Under the pieces are notes generated by a model. The model was not told where the DNA came from. It saw only the letters and a program-made list of their open reading frames with translations, and did no database searches. A program made the position numbers and the translations under genes. Of a stretch of DNA of 64,000 nucleotides, positions 1 through 7,443 are shown in pieces. The stretch is from Planotetraspora sp. A-T 1434 (lineage in GTDB: Bacteria > Actinomycetota > Actinomycetes > Streptosporangiales > Streptosporangiaceae), in the NCBI RefSeq assembly GCF_025420585.1, contig NZ_JAOEGB010000001.1, positions 310,001 to 374,000 on the forward strand, read 5' to 3'. Every line of letters begins with the position of its first letter. The stretch's first letter is position 1.

Positions 1-1
1 C

Positions 2-178
2 GAGGGCGACCACGTCGAGGCCGGCCAGCCCGTGGTGGCCTGGAACCCGGCGAGCGTCGAGGCGGGCGGCCGGTCACCGGTCTGCCCCGTAGTGGCGCTC
101 GACGCCTCCGCCGATGCCGTTCACGTCCTCGCGGAGGGTTCCGTGAGCGCCGGCGACGAGCTATTCCAGTGGGCGTGA
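2..178 (+). CDS. crr: PTS glucose-type EIIA component, C-terminal fragment
   Basis: The open frame enters from the left edge and stops with TGA at 176-178, leaving the last 58 residues. The segment EAGGRSPVCPVVAL and the preceding EGDHVEAGQPVV are typical of the C-terminal beta-sandwich of EIIA-Glc/Crr proteins, which carry phosphate from HPr to a membrane EIIBC sugar permease. The active-site histidine lies upstream of the window. The general PTS proteins HPr and enzyme I follow 660 bases downstream on the same strand, which supports the call. The stop overlaps the start of the next gene (TGATG), so the two are probably translationally coupled. Confidence 0.75.
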   Translation, partial: EGDHVEAGQPVVAWNPASVEAGGRSPVCPVVALDASADAVHVLAEGSVSAGDELFQWA

Positions 179-804
179 TGGAGGCCGCGCTCTTCGACCT
201 GGACGGCACGCTGATCAACACCGAGCCGCGGAGCCTGGCCCTGTGGCGCATGCTGCTGGAGAACCACGACATCCCTCACGACGAGGACCTGCTGCGGCGC
301 TTCATGGGCCGCCGCAGCTCCGACGTCCTGCCCGAGCTGTTCCCGGACGCCGACAGTGAGGCGCTGATCGCCGAGGTTCGCTCCTACTACGACCGTCCCG
401 GCCTGCCCGACATCCTGCCGGTTCCGGGTGCGGCCGACCTGGTCCGGCGGGTGGTGGAGACCGGCTCGCCGGTCGCGCTGGTCACCTCGGCCCATCGCAG
501 CTGGGCCCTGGACCGGCTCGAGGAGGTGGGCGTCGCCCATCTGGTCCAGACCATTGTGACGGCCGAGGACGTGGCGGTGGGCAAGCCCGACCCCGCGGGT
601 TTCCTGACGGCCGCCGACCGGCTCGGGGTCGAACCCGTCCGCTGTGTGGCGTTCGAGGACTCCCTCGCCGGGATCGCCGCCGCCCGGGCGGCGGGTATGA
701 CGTGTGTCGGAGTGGCGACCACGCATCATCCCGATGAACTTTCCCATGCAGACCTGGTGATAGCCGATCTGTCGGGTATTGATTGGCCTTTGACCGAGAT
801 ATAG
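178..804 (+). CDS. HAD-superfamily hydrolase (beta-phosphoglucomutase/phosphatase-like)
   Basis: 208 residues from the ATG at 178. An in-frame GTG at 169 is possible, but the ATG overlaps the preceding stop. Motif I (LFDLDGTL) sits at the N-terminus. A Rossmannoid core with VTSAHRS (motif II), GKPDPAGF (motif III lysine) and FEDSLAGIAAARAAG (motif IV acidic pair) is complete, so a catalytically competent Asp-nucleophile phosphatase or phosphomutase is expected. The cap (residues about 15-80) is the small helical C1 type of HAD-IA enzymes. It sits between two PTS genes, which suggests sugar-phosphate turnover, but the substrate cannot be read from sequence. Confidence 0.85.
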   Translation: MEAALFDLDGTLINTEPRSLALWRMLLENHDIPHDEDLLRRFMGRRSSDVLPELFPDADSEALIAEVRSYYDRPGLPDILPVPGAADLVRRVVETGSPVALVTSAHRSWALDRLEEVGVAHLVQTIVTAEDVAVGKPDPAGFLTAADRLGVEPVRCVAFEDSLAGIAAARAAGMTCVGVATTHHPDELSHADLVIADLSGIDWPLTEI

Positions 805-838
805 GTGGTCTGGACCGCCTGCAGCAGGAGGAGGAATC

Positions 839-1096
839 GTGGCCGAACGCAAGGTCAGCGTGGCATCCGAGGTCGGGCTGCACGCCCGCCCGGCGGCGAC
901 GTTCGTGCAGACCGCGGCCAAGGCGCCCTTCGACGTGACCATCGCGAAGGCGGGGGGCCAGCCGGTGAACGCGAAGAGCATCCTGTCGGTGCTCGCCCTC
1001 GACGTCCGTCAGGGGGAGTCCATCGTCATCACCGCCGAGGGCGAGGGCGCCGAAGATCTCCTCGACCAGCTCGCCGAGATCGCGTCGGCGTCCTGA
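839..1096 (+). CDS. ptsH: Phosphocarrier protein HPr
   Basis: 85 residues, the normal HPr length. The GTG start at 839 is preceded by a strong AGGAGGAGG ribosome-binding site. The active-site region EVGLHARPAA puts the phosphorylated His at residue 15. A serine equivalent to regulatory Ser46 lies in NAKSILSVL (residue 47). HPr accepts phosphate from enzyme I and donates it to EIIA domains in the cytoplasm. It lies immediately upstream of ptsI (5-base gap), so the two form the general PTS operon. Confidence 0.95.
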   Translation: MAERKVSVASEVGLHARPAATFVQTAAKAPFDVTIAKAGGQPVNAKSILSVLALDVRQGESIVITAEGEGAEDLLDQLAEIASAS

Positions 1097-1101
1097 CGCC
1101 C

Positions 1102-2808
1102 GTGGACGAGGACGACACCGAGACGGGGCGGCTGCTCGCGGGCACGGGGGTCAGCCCCGGAGCGGGGTACGGCCCGGCGTATCTCGTCGTGGGGAACATC
1201 CCCGAGCCTGACAAGGACTCCCGGCACGACGGCGACGCCGGGGCCGAGCGGGACCGGGCCGAGCGGGCGCTGGAGCAGGTGGCCGCCGACCTGGAGGCGC
1301 GAGGCGTCCAGGCGGGGGGCGAGGCCGAGGAGGTGCTCGGCGCGCAGGCCATGATGGCCCGTGACCCGGGGCTCGCGGGCGAGGTCGCCGCGCTCGTCGA
1401 CCAGGGCGCCGCAGCCTCGAGAGCCGTCTTCGACGCTTTCAAGAAATATCGGGATCTGCTCGCTGCTGCCGGGGGTTATCTCGGCGAGCGCGTCGCCGAC
1501 CTCGACGACATCCGCGACCGCGCGATCGCCGTGCTCACCGGCCTGCCGATGCCGGGCGTGCCCACCACGGCCGCCGAGCCGTACGTGCTGGTCGCCCGTG
1601 ATCTCGCCCCCGCCGACACCGCTCTGCTGACCAGGGACGTCGTCGCCGCCTTCGTGACAGAGCAGGGCGGCCCGACCAGCCACACGGCCATCCTCGCCCG
1701 CTCGATGGGCGTGCCGGCCGTCGTCGGCTGCGTGGCCGCGACCGCGATCCCGCCGGGCACGCCCGTGCTGGTCGACGGGGCCTCCGGTGACGTACGGCTC
1801 TCGCCCTCGGAAGAAGAGGTCGCCGAAGCCCGCGCCGCCGACCAGGCCAGGCGGGCCGTGCTCTCGGCCACGACCGGTCCCGGCGCCACCGCCGACGGCC
1901 ATGCCGTACCGCTGCTCGCCAACATCGGCGGCCCGCGCGACCTCGACGCCGCGCTCGCGGCCGGGGCCGAGGGCGTTGGCCTCTACCGCACGGAGTTCCT
2001 CTTCCTCGACCGGGAGACCGCCCCTTCGGCCGAGGAGCAGGAGAAGGCCTACCGGGCCGTGTTCGAGGCGTTCCCCGGCGGGAGGGTCATCGTCAGGACG
2101 CTCGACGCGGGCGCCGACAAGCCACTGGCCTTCCTGCCGCCTCCCGAAGAGGAGCCCAACCCGGCTCTCGGCGAGCGTGGCGTTCGTATGTTCCGGCGAT
2201 ATCCGGACATCATGGCCGCCCAGCTCGGCGCGCTGGGCCGTGCCGTGGCAGGTACGTCGGCGAAGGCCCAGGTCATGGCCCCGATGGTGGCGACCGTCGA
2301 AGAGGCGGCGTGGTTCGCGGAGGCCTGCCGTACGGCGGGGCTGTCCAGCGCCGGGATCATGATCGAAGTGCCCTCGGCGGCGCTCCGGGCCGCGGACCTG
2401 ATCGAGGCCGTCGACTTCTTCTCGATCGGCACGAACGACCTCACGCAATATGCGCTGGCCGCCGATCGCCAGGTCAGCGCCGTCTCCGAGCTCCAGGACC
2501 CCTGGCAGCCCGCTGTGCTCGACCTCATCGCACTGGCGGCCTCGGCCGCCACGGCCGCGGGCAAGGGCTGCGGGGTCTGCGGCGAGGCGGCGGCGGACCC
2601 GGTCCTCGCCTGTGTGCTCGTCGGCTTGGGCGTGACCTCGCTCTCCATGGCGTCTCCCGCGTTGCCGTGGGTCCGCGCCGCGCTCGGACGGCACACACTG
2701 GACCAGTGCCGGACGGCCGCCGCCGCGGCACGGTCGGAGACGTCGGCGGGCGTGGCGAAGGCCGCCGCGAGGGCCGAGCTTCCCGGCCTCGGAGCGCTCG
2801 CGCTGTGA
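1102..2808 (+). CDS. ptsI: Phosphoenolpyruvate-protein phosphotransferase (PTS enzyme I)
   Basis: 568 residues from GTG 1102, five bases after ptsH. The open frame extends upstream to 805, but that part overlaps ptsH in another frame and is not coding. The N-terminal swivelling domain contains GGPTSHTAILARSMGVPAVVG with the phosphorylated His at about residue 194. The C-terminal PEP-binding barrel carries EGVGLYRTEFLF, the arginine-containing GERGVR segment, the acidic SIGTNDLTQY motif and the Cys of CGEAAADP near the end. It autophosphorylates from PEP and passes phosphate to HPr. All signature motifs are intact. Confidence 0.95.
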   Translation: MDEDDTETGRLLAGTGVSPGAGYGPAYLVVGNIPEPDKDSRHDGDAGAERDRAERALEQVAADLEARGVQAGGEAEEVLGAQAMMARDPGLAGEVAALVDQGAAASRAVFDAFKKYRDLLAAAGGYLGERVADLDDIRDRAIAVLTGLPMPGVPTTAAEPYVLVARDLAPADTALLTRDVVAAFVTEQGGPTSHTAILARSMGVPAVVGCVAATAIPPGTPVLVDGASGDVRLSPSEEEVAEARAADQARRAVLSATTGPGATADGHAVPLLANIGGPRDLDAALAAGAEGVGLYRTEFLFLDRETAPSAEEQEKAYRAVFEAFPGGRVIVRTLDAGADKPLAFLPPPEEEPNPALGERGVRMFRRYPDIMAAQLGALGRAVAGTSAKAQVMAPMVATVEEAAWFAEACRTAGLSSAGIMIEVPSAALRAADLIEAVDFFSIGTNDLTQYALAADRQVSAVSELQDPWQPAVLDLIALAASAATAAGKGCGVCGEAAADPVLACVLVGLGVTSLSMASPALPWVRAALGRHTLDQCRTAAAAARSETSAGVAKAAARAELPGLGALAL

Positions 2809-2871
2809 GGCACCGCAGATGCTGTGGAGCTTTGGCAGCGAACGGTCCGCGAGCGTAGATAACGTAAAGAG

Positions 2872-4263
2872 GTGTTGGAACTGCGGCGCAGGGTCGGGCG
2901 GGGGGCCATCGGCCTCGTGGCTTTCATCGTGACGGGATGCTCCGCCGGCCTGGGGAGCAGCGCGCCGCCCTCCACACGTTCTCCCGCCGCGCCGCCGGCT
3001 GTGCCCACGGCTGTGCCGTCCACCGTGCCCCCGGCTTCCGTGCCCCCGACTTCCGTGATCACGGTGGAGCCGTCAGATGGCGACCCGTCCACCCCGGCGG
3101 ACGTCTCGGACGCGCTCGCCGGGATGACCGTCGAGGACAAGGTCGGCCAGCTCTTCATGACCGTCGTGTACGGCTCGCACGCCGGCTCCTCCAGCAAGGA
3201 GAACCAGGCGAGGTACGGCGTGGCCACCCCGGCCGAGGTGGTGGCGAAATACCGGCCAGGCGGGGTGATCCTCTTCCCGTGGGCGGGCAACGTCTCCAGC
3301 GCCACGCAGGTCGCCGCGCTCACCACCGGCCTGCGGAAGGCGTCTTCGAAGACCCCGCTGCTGATCGGCGTCGACCAGGAGAACGGGCTCGTCTCGCGGC
3401 TGCGCCCACTGGTCACGGAGCTGCCGGGCTCGATGGCCATCGGCTCGACCGGCGACCCCGGGAACGCGCGGGACGCGGCACGGGTGACCGGCGAGGAGTT
3501 GCGGGATCTGGGCGTCTCCCTCGATTACGCGCCGGTCGCGGACGTCAACATCAACCCCCGCAACCCGGTGATCGGCCCACGGGCCTACGGGTCCGATCCG
3601 CGTGAGGTCGCCGCGATGGTCGGCGCGGCGGTGGACGGGTTCCACGCCGCCGGCGTCGCCTCGGTGGCCAAGCACTTCCCCGGGCACGGCGACACCTCCG
3701 TCGACAGCCACACCGGGCTTCCCGTCATCCGACATTCCATGGCGCAGTGGGAGAAGCTGGACGCGCCGCCGTTCCGCGCGGCCATCGCGCAGGGAGTCGA
3801 CGCGATCATGTCGGCCCACGTCGTCATGCCGAAGCTCGACCCCTCCGGCGATCCTTCGACGCTGTCCCGCAAGATCCTGACCGGGCTGCTCCGCGAGAAG
3901 CTGGGCTTCGACGGCGTGATCACCACCGACGCGCTCGACATGGCGGGCGTCCGGAAGAAGTACGGCGACGCCGAGGTGGCGGTGCGGGCCATCCTGGCCG
4001 GTGCCGACATGCTTTTGATGCCGCCGGACTTCCGTACGGCGTACGGCGCCGTCCTGAAGGCGGTCCAGACGGGACGGATCAGCGAGGAGCGGCTGAACGA
4101 GTCCGTGACGCGGATCCTTCACCTTAAGGAGTCGCGCGGCGTGTTCGAGGCGACGCACACGGATCCCGGCGCCCTGAAGTCCAGCGAGCATCTCAAGGTC
4201 GCCAGGCGGATCCGCGCCGCTGCGGCGGCCCGCGCGCAGTCCCTGCCGATGCGCGCCCTGTGA
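2872..4263 (+). CDS. Glycoside hydrolase family 3 lipoprotein (NagZ-like beta-N-acetylhexosaminidase)
   Basis: 463 residues. The N-terminus has a basic patch, a hydrophobic stretch and a lipobox ending VTGC (Cys at residue 23), followed by a Pro/Thr/Ser-rich linker to about residue 75, so it is a surface lipoprotein. The catalytic domain has the GH3 loop KHFPGHGDTSVDSH with the His/Asp pair used as acid/base in NagZ-type enzymes. The nucleophile Asp lies in GVITTDALDMAGV. A single-domain NagZ-like enzyme would release N-acetylglucosamine from peptidoglycan fragments or chitin-type oligomers. It lies downstream of the PTS operon, whose sugar specificity is unknown. The start is the GTG at 2872; no strong ribosome-binding site is visible. 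Confidence 0.85.
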   Translation: MLELRRRVGRGAIGLVAFIVTGCSAGLGSSAPPSTRSPAAPPAVPTAVPSTVPPASVPPTSVITVEPSDGDPSTPADVSDALAGMTVEDKVGQLFMTVVYGSHAGSSSKENQARYGVATPAEVVAKYRPGGVILFPWAGNVSSATQVAALTTGLRKASSKTPLLIGVDQENGLVSRLRPLVTELPGSMAIGSTGDPGNARDAARVTGEELRDLGVSLDYAPVADVNINPRNPVIGPRAYGSDPREVAAMVGAAVDGFHAAGVASVAKHFPGHGDTSVDSHTGLPVIRHSMAQWEKLDAPPFRAAIAQGVDAIMSAHVVMPKLDPSGDPSTLSRKILTGLLREKLGFDGVITTDALDMAGVRKKYGDAEVAVRAILAGADMLLMPPDFRTAYGAVLKAVQTGRISEERLNESVTRILHLKESRGVFEATHTDPGALKSSEHLKVARRIRAAAAARAQSLPMRAL

Positions 4264-4280
4264 CAGGCGCTCTGGTTTGC

Positions 4281-4370
4281 CTGTGATGGGAGCCCCTGTG
4301 ATGGGAGCCCCTGTGATGGGAGCCCCTGTGATGGGAGCCCCTGTGATGGGAGCCCTGTGATGGGTGGCCC
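4281..4370 (+). repeat. 15-bp tandem repeat array, intergenic
   Basis: The unit CTGTGATGGGAGCCC is repeated head to tail from 4281 (perfect at 4281, 4296, 4311 and 4326, then with one base lost), ending in a diverged copy CTGTGATGGGTGGCCC. It lies just after the GH3 stop codon and 50 bases before the next gene. The period is a multiple of three, but no real reading frame crosses it. Confidence 0.9.
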
Positions 4371-4407
4371 TGAGTAGGTGGCCGTGATGCGCTCTGCGAG
4401 AGGGCCT

Positions 4408-4420
4408 TATCCTGTACGGC
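4408..4420 (+). promoter_or_regulatory. -10 element giving a leaderless start
   Basis: TATCCT at 4408-4413 is followed by 7 bases and then the GTG start codon at 4421, with no Shine-Dalgarno sequence. This is the spacing expected when transcription starts on the first base of the start codon. Confidence 0.5.
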
Positions 4421-5089
4421 GTGTCAACAGACGGTGCCGTGCTCAAGGGTGTGCTGATCGACTGGGGCGGGGTGCTCACGACGAGCATGGCCGACTCCAT
4501 CGCCGAATGGATCGAGGCCGACCGCATCGACTCCGGCCATTACCGGGACGTCATGCGCGAGCTCATCCTCCATGCCTACGAGGCCGGAGCCGCGCCGGGT
4601 GAGAACCCGATCCACGCGCTGGAGCGGGGTGAGGTCCCGGCGGCCGAGTTCGAGCGCAACCTGGCCGCCCGGCTGCGGACGCTCGACGGCGTGCCGCCCG
4701 AGGCCGACGGACTGCTGACCCGGATGTTCGCCGGGTTCCGGCCGGTGGAAGAGATGCACGACATGCTGCGCCTGGCCCGCGCGGCCGGGCTCGCCACCTG
4801 CCTGGTGTCCAACTCGTGGGCCAACGACTACCCCCGGGACCTGTGGGACGGGCTCTTCGACGCCATCGTCATCTCCGGCGAGGTCGGCATGCGCAAGCCG
4901 GAGCCGCGCATCTTCGAGCACGCCCTCGGCATGGTGGCGCTGCCGGCTGAGCGGTGCGTCTTCATCGACGACATCAAGGCCAACATCGAGGCCGCCGAGG
5001 CGCTCGGTTTCGTCGGCATCCACCACAGCGACGCGTCGGCCACCATCGCGGAGATGGAGCGGCTCTTCAGCCTGCCGTTCAGGCCGTGA
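4421..5089 (+). CDS. HAD-IA family hydrolase
   Basis: 222 residues. Motif I is IDWGGVLTT, the DxGG variant common in HAD-IA variant-3 proteins of the epoxide-hydrolase/haloacid-dehalogenase group. VSNSWANDY is motif II, RKPEPRIFEHAL contains the motif III lysine, and CVFIDDIKANIEAAEALG is motif IV. A helical cap occupies roughly residues 20-95. All catalytic positions are present, so a phosphatase or dehalogenase activity is likely, with unknown substrate. It appears to be its own transcription unit with a leaderless promoter. Confidence 0.85.
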   Translation: MSTDGAVLKGVLIDWGGVLTTSMADSIAEWIEADRIDSGHYRDVMRELILHAYEAGAAPGENPIHALERGEVPAAEFERNLAARLRTLDGVPPEADGLLTRMFAGFRPVEEMHDMLRLARAAGLATCLVSNSWANDYPRDLWDGLFDAIVISGEVGMRKPEPRIFEHALGMVALPAERCVFIDDIKANIEAAEALGFVGIHHSDASATIAEMERLFSLPFRP

Positions 5090-5202
5090 GCTCGGACTCG
5101 CGGCGACCGTCGGCAGCGGGTGCCCGGCCGTTGACCAGGACCGGAATCCCGAGCACGCCAAATACTGAAATATCGTGACAATACTCGTGAGTCGAGGAAC
5201 GC

Positions 5203-5709
5203 ATGCGCGTATATCTGCCGTGCACGCTCCCCGCGCTGGCCCAGGTGGCCGCGGCGGGCGAGCTTGGACCGGCCCCGCTGACCGGCTACGCCGTGACCCC
5301 CGCACTTATCGAGTGGTATGTCTCCGGTGACACCGAAGAGCTCGAGTACGTCGCGCTCACCGAGGCCGCCCGTGCCTCTCTCCGCATGCTGGTCGCCGAC
5401 CGCGCCGACGGCGTCGAGGTGCCCGCCAGACGGGTCGTCGTCGCGGCCGAGGTGCCGGACGACATCGTGAAAAGCAGCCCCGACCTGGAGGAACGCGCCC
5501 GGGTGCGGCTGCTGGAGCCGGTCACGCTCGGCATGCTCGCCGCCGTCCACGTGGACGACCCCACCGCCGTCGAGGACATCGACGCGGCGGTCGCCGCGCT
5601 CCCGGCCGCCGACCAGGGAGATGACGACGCCCAGTTCGTCGTGGACGGCGCCGAGGATCACGAGCTGATGTGGTACGCCACGCAGGAGATCCCCGACCTC
5701 CTGAACTGA
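5203..5709 (+). CDS. DUF6912 family protein
   Basis: 168 residues beginning MRVYLPCTLPAL and ending DDDAQFVVDGAEDHELMWYATQEIPDLL. Both ends match a conserved actinobacterial family that I recall as DUF6912. It has no membrane segment or signal and looks like a soluble cytoplasmic protein with an acidic conserved C-terminus. The function is unknown. GAGGAA about 8 bases upstream supports the ATG at 5203. The 113 bases upstream include an AT-rich stretch (about 5160-5185) that may hold the promoter. Confidence 0.75.
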   Translation: MRVYLPCTLPALAQVAAAGELGPAPLTGYAVTPALIEWYVSGDTEELEYVALTEAARASLRMLVADRADGVEVPARRVVVAAEVPDDIVKSSPDLEERARVRLLEPVTLGMLAAVHVDDPTAVEDIDAAVAALPAADQGDDDAQFVVDGAEDHELMWYATQEIPDLLN

Positions 5710-5805
5710 CCGCGTCTGACCTGACCAGGCCTCGTCTCACCGAATCTGACCTCACCGTCGGCTGACATGACCGTCGCGGTTCACGGAAATGTCATAGGTG
5801 CGGTC

Positions 5806-5821
5806 TATCCTCGGGAGCGAT
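5806..5821 (+). promoter_or_regulatory. -10 element with a leader of at most a few bases
   Basis: TATCCT at 5806-5811 places transcription start about 4 bases before the ATG at 5822. The intervening GGGAGCG could act as a weak ribosome-binding site only on a longer transcript. Confidence 0.4.
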
Positions 5822-6454
5822 ATGACGCACATAGTTTGGGACTGGAACGGCACGCTGTTCCACGACATCGACGCGGTCGTCGGAGCGACGAACGAGCTCT
5901 TCCAGCCGTACGGCCTGGGCCCCTTCGACGCGGACAGTTTCCGCGAGGTCTACACCCGCCCGATCTGGGTGGCCTACGAGCGCATGCTGGGGAGGTCGCT
6001 CAAGGAAGGCGAGTGGGAGCTCCTCGACCTGGGGTTCCACGAGCACTACCACCGGCTGATGCTGGCTTGTCAGCTCGCCGAGGGAGCCACGGCCAGCCTG
6101 CGGGCCTGGGAGGACGCCGGGCGGACCCAGTCGCTGCTGTCCATGTGGGGCCACGAGCGGCTGGTCGGAAAAGTCGGCGAGTTCGGCATCGACGGGCACT
6201 TCATCCGGGTCGACGGGCTGCGCTCCGCCTCCGGCGGGACCAAGGCCGAGCACATGGTCGAGCATCTCAAGGCGCTCGAGCTGGATCCGGCGAAGGTGGT
6301 CGTCATCGGCGACAGCGTGGACGACGCGCACGCGGCCCAGCACGTCGGCGCCCGCGCGATCCTCTACACGGGCGGCATGACCAAGCGCTCGGAGCTTCAG
6401 CGCGTCGGCGTCCCTGTCGTCGACTCGCTCGCCGACGCTCTGGACAGGGTCTGA
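5822..6454 (+). CDS. HAD family hydrolase (phosphoglycolate phosphatase-like)
   Basis: 210 residues from ATG 5822 (an upstream in-frame GTG at 5798 overlaps the promoter and is unlikely). Motif I is IVWDWNGTLFHD, which keeps both aspartate-type positions as D-x-N. The helical cap covers about residues 17-80. The region SLLSMWGHERL replaces the usual motif II Ser/Thr context, and VVVIGDSVDDAHAAQHVGA is motif IV. Similar WDWNGTL proteins are annotated as HAD hydrolases in actinomycetes. The substrate is unknown. Confidence 0.8.
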   Translation: MTHIVWDWNGTLFHDIDAVVGATNELFQPYGLGPFDADSFREVYTRPIWVAYERMLGRSLKEGEWELLDLGFHEHYHRLMLACQLAEGATASLRAWEDAGRTQSLLSMWGHERLVGKVGEFGIDGHFIRVDGLRSASGGTKAEHMVEHLKALELDPAKVVVIGDSVDDAHAAQHVGARAILYTGGMTKRSELQRVGVPVVDSLADALDRV

Positions 6455-6561
6455 CGCGCCGGCCCGCTCGGCGAGGTCAAGCGGTCAGGGGTATGCGACG
6501 GATGAGCTCGGCATTGGACGGCTTCAGCTGCGTGCGATAGCCGTACCCTTGGGCACGAGCC

Positions 6562-7308
6562 ATGCCGAAACCCCCCACGGAGGCCACGATTAACCGCCTC
6601 GTTCTCTGGAACGTTGATCTCACCCTGGTCGATGTCACCATCGTGGCCCGCGATGCCTACGCGGACGCGTTCCGGATGGTCACCGGGCGACCGCTCGTCA
6701 AGCTCGCGCCGGCGATGGGCCGCCCCGACTCCGAGATCATCTTCGAGACGCTGGCCATCAACGGCATCGTGGTCGAGGACTATCACCTGCCGCGTTTCCT
6801 CGACGCGCTCGCGGTCTCCTTCGGCGACAAGCACAGGAGGCTGGCGAAGGAGGGGCGGACGATGCCGGGGGCCAGGGACGCGCTCAAGGCCGTCTCGCGG
6901 CTCGACGGGGTCGTCCAGTCCGTGCTCACCGGCACCATCAAGGGCAACGCGGTGCACAAACTGAAGGCCTTCGGGCTCGACAAGTGGGTCGACTTCGAGG
7001 TGGGCGGCTATGGCGAGGAGGTCTATCCCAAGGCCACACTGCTGCAGGTGGCGCAGGGAAGGGCCAAGGCGAAGTACGGCGCGGCGTTCACCTCGGGCAA
7101 CACCGTGCTCGTCGGCGACTCGACCCGCGACGTCCAGGCGGCCAGGATCGGCGGCGCCGCCATGATCGCCATCGCGTCGGGCCGGTCCACGGCGGCCGAG
7201 TTGACCGAGGCGGGCGCGGACATCGTGCTGCCGGACCTGTCGAACGCCTCCGAGGTCGTGGCCGCCGTCGCCCGCCTCACCACGCCAGCCGACCGCAAGG
7301 CCGGCTGA
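6562..7308 (+). CDS. HAD-fold protein with Asn replacing the nucleophilic Asp
   Basis: 248 residues. The overall HAD-IA architecture is clear: C1 cap (residues about 25-95), SVLTGTIKG (motif II), YPKATLLQVAQ near the motif III lysine, and NTVLVGDSTRDVQAARIGG (motif IV). Motif I, however, reads LVLWNVDLTLVD, so the first aspartate of DxDxT (the nucleophile) is Asn17 (codon AAC); Asp19 is kept. By family knowledge this should abolish phosphatase chemistry unless the Asn is deamidated or the protein is a binder or regulator. The start is the ATG at 6562, with TACCCT 12 bases upstream. Confidence 0.8.
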   Translation: MPKPPTEATINRLVLWNVDLTLVDVTIVARDAYADAFRMVTGRPLVKLAPAMGRPDSEIIFETLAINGIVVEDYHLPRFLDALAVSFGDKHRRLAKEGRTMPGARDALKAVSRLDGVVQSVLTGTIKGNAVHKLKAFGLDKWVDFEVGGYGEEVYPKATLLQVAQGRAKAKYGAAFTSGNTVLVGDSTRDVQAARIGGAAMIAIASGRSTAAELTEAGADIVLPDLSNASEVVAAVARLTTPADRKAG

Positions 7309-7354
7309 GCGGCCACCACGCCTCCACACGCGGATCGCGATCGACCACCTCAGA

Positions 7355-7443
7355 GCCCACATATATAAGGCCCACATATGACCGGCCCCTTCTATGTGGG
7401 CGGCGATGGTGACATACAGGGCGCCCCTCGTAAGGATGGGCAC
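7355..7443 (+). promoter_or_regulatory. Putative operator and promoter of the acetoacetyl-CoA synthetase gene
   Basis: GCCCACATA occurs at 7355-7363 and 7370-7378, and its inverse TATGTGGGC at 7393-7401. These give two direct and one inverted copy on a 15-23 base pitch. They abut a plausible promoter: GTGACA at 7409-7414, 16 bases, then TAAGGAT at 7431-7437, which puts the transcript start at about the ATG at 7444. The layout suggests a dimeric regulator binding just upstream of -35. Confidence 0.5.

Noticed and set aside
805-1101. N-terminal extension of enzyme I
   Set aside because: It would overlap the entire ptsH gene in another frame; length and start of the family fit GTG 1102.
4281-4370. 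Possible CRISPR-like array
   Set aside because: Units are 15 bp, directly abutting with no unique spacers, and no cas genes are present; it is a simple tandem repeat. The same holds for the arrays at 9504 and 41994.
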